Origin: Armadillidium nasatum
Taxonomy: Eukaryota > Arthropoda > Malacostraca > Isopoda > Armadillidiidae
Direction: 5' to 3'
Length of the DNA stretch: 25,000 bases
Assembly: GCA_009176605.1 (NCBI GenBank)
Contig: SEYY01023527.1
Coordinates: 15,001-40,000, forward strand
Part shown: positions 24,776 to 25,000 of the stretch, piece by piece
Layout of the letters: every line of letters starts with the position of its first letter
Numbering within the stretch: position 1 is the first letter of the stretch
Program-made: the position numbers and the translations under genes
The notes under the pieces: model-generated
The model's input: the letters and a program-made list of their open reading frames with translations, nothing else
Database searches by the model: none
Told to the model about the DNA's origin: nothing

Positions 24776-25000
24776 ACAACCTTGTCAATGTGTTGTGGCT
24801 GAATCAGAAACATCAAGATAAGATCGTTGATTTAATAAGACACTGACCAACTGATTTTTTTTTCATTAAAACTATTTTCTGAGTAATTTATGTCTTATGT
24901 AAGTTCTCTATTAATGTCTGTTATTTAGGTTAGTTATGACGCTCTTATTTATTACTGTTCAAAAAATATTTAAGTTTTGAGTTATTTTAATTTGCAATAA

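Overview
This is a stretch of AT-rich, gene-poor metazoan nuclear DNA, and I see no intact host gene, tRNA, rRNA or CRISPR array in it. The best guess for the organism is an arthropod, most likely a crustacean such as a decapod. That rests on the style of the Jockey-like non-LTR reverse transcriptase, the Penelope-like and ZMYM1/hAT-like relics and the very heavy (AT)n load. It is recognition from memory, not a search, so other invertebrates remain possible.

Layout. 1-3380: a 33-bp minisatellite, (TC)n, long (AT)n arrays, the 3' end of a Penelope-like element (minus strand), a GC-rich (GGGGCC)n patch and a near-perfect 236-bp palindrome with an (AT)n centre. 3380-5520: a 5'-truncated Jockey-like fragment that runs into (AT)n, G-rich minisatellites, a tandem array of CCGCCATCTTGGAT-type motifs and a tRNA-like SINE relic. 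5520-7440: AT-rich non-coding DNA. 7441-10190: the best-preserved Jockey-like element, 5'-truncated and frameshifted, with a terminal hairpin and A-rich tail. 10190-13420: non-coding DNA, a second Jockey subfamily fragment (minus) and a decayed ZMYM1/hAT-like transposase pseudogene. 13510-15633: (CA)n and (AT)n, with a Tc1-like transposon that has both inverted ends recognisable and sits inside (TA)n. 16190-17935: an older Jockey-like relic. 18050-18990: two (AT)n arrays and a repeat family with a 55-60 bp internal tandem. 19065-20780: a ~125-bp satellite with apparent higher-order order. 21170-22165: a ~335-bp dimeric satellite. 23693-23879: the inverted partner of the 18.8-kb repeat. 24485-24775: another Jockey relic.

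The genes do not form a working pathway. All protein-like sequence is broken selfish-element sequence. What stands out is structural: transposon ends repeatedly coincide with (AT)n arrays, a Tc1 copy splits a (TA)n tract, two unrelated satellites lie between inverted copies of one repeat, and the reverse-transcribed 3' end has a conserved hairpin. The pure (AT)n arrays are hard to assemble, so their lengths may be inexact.
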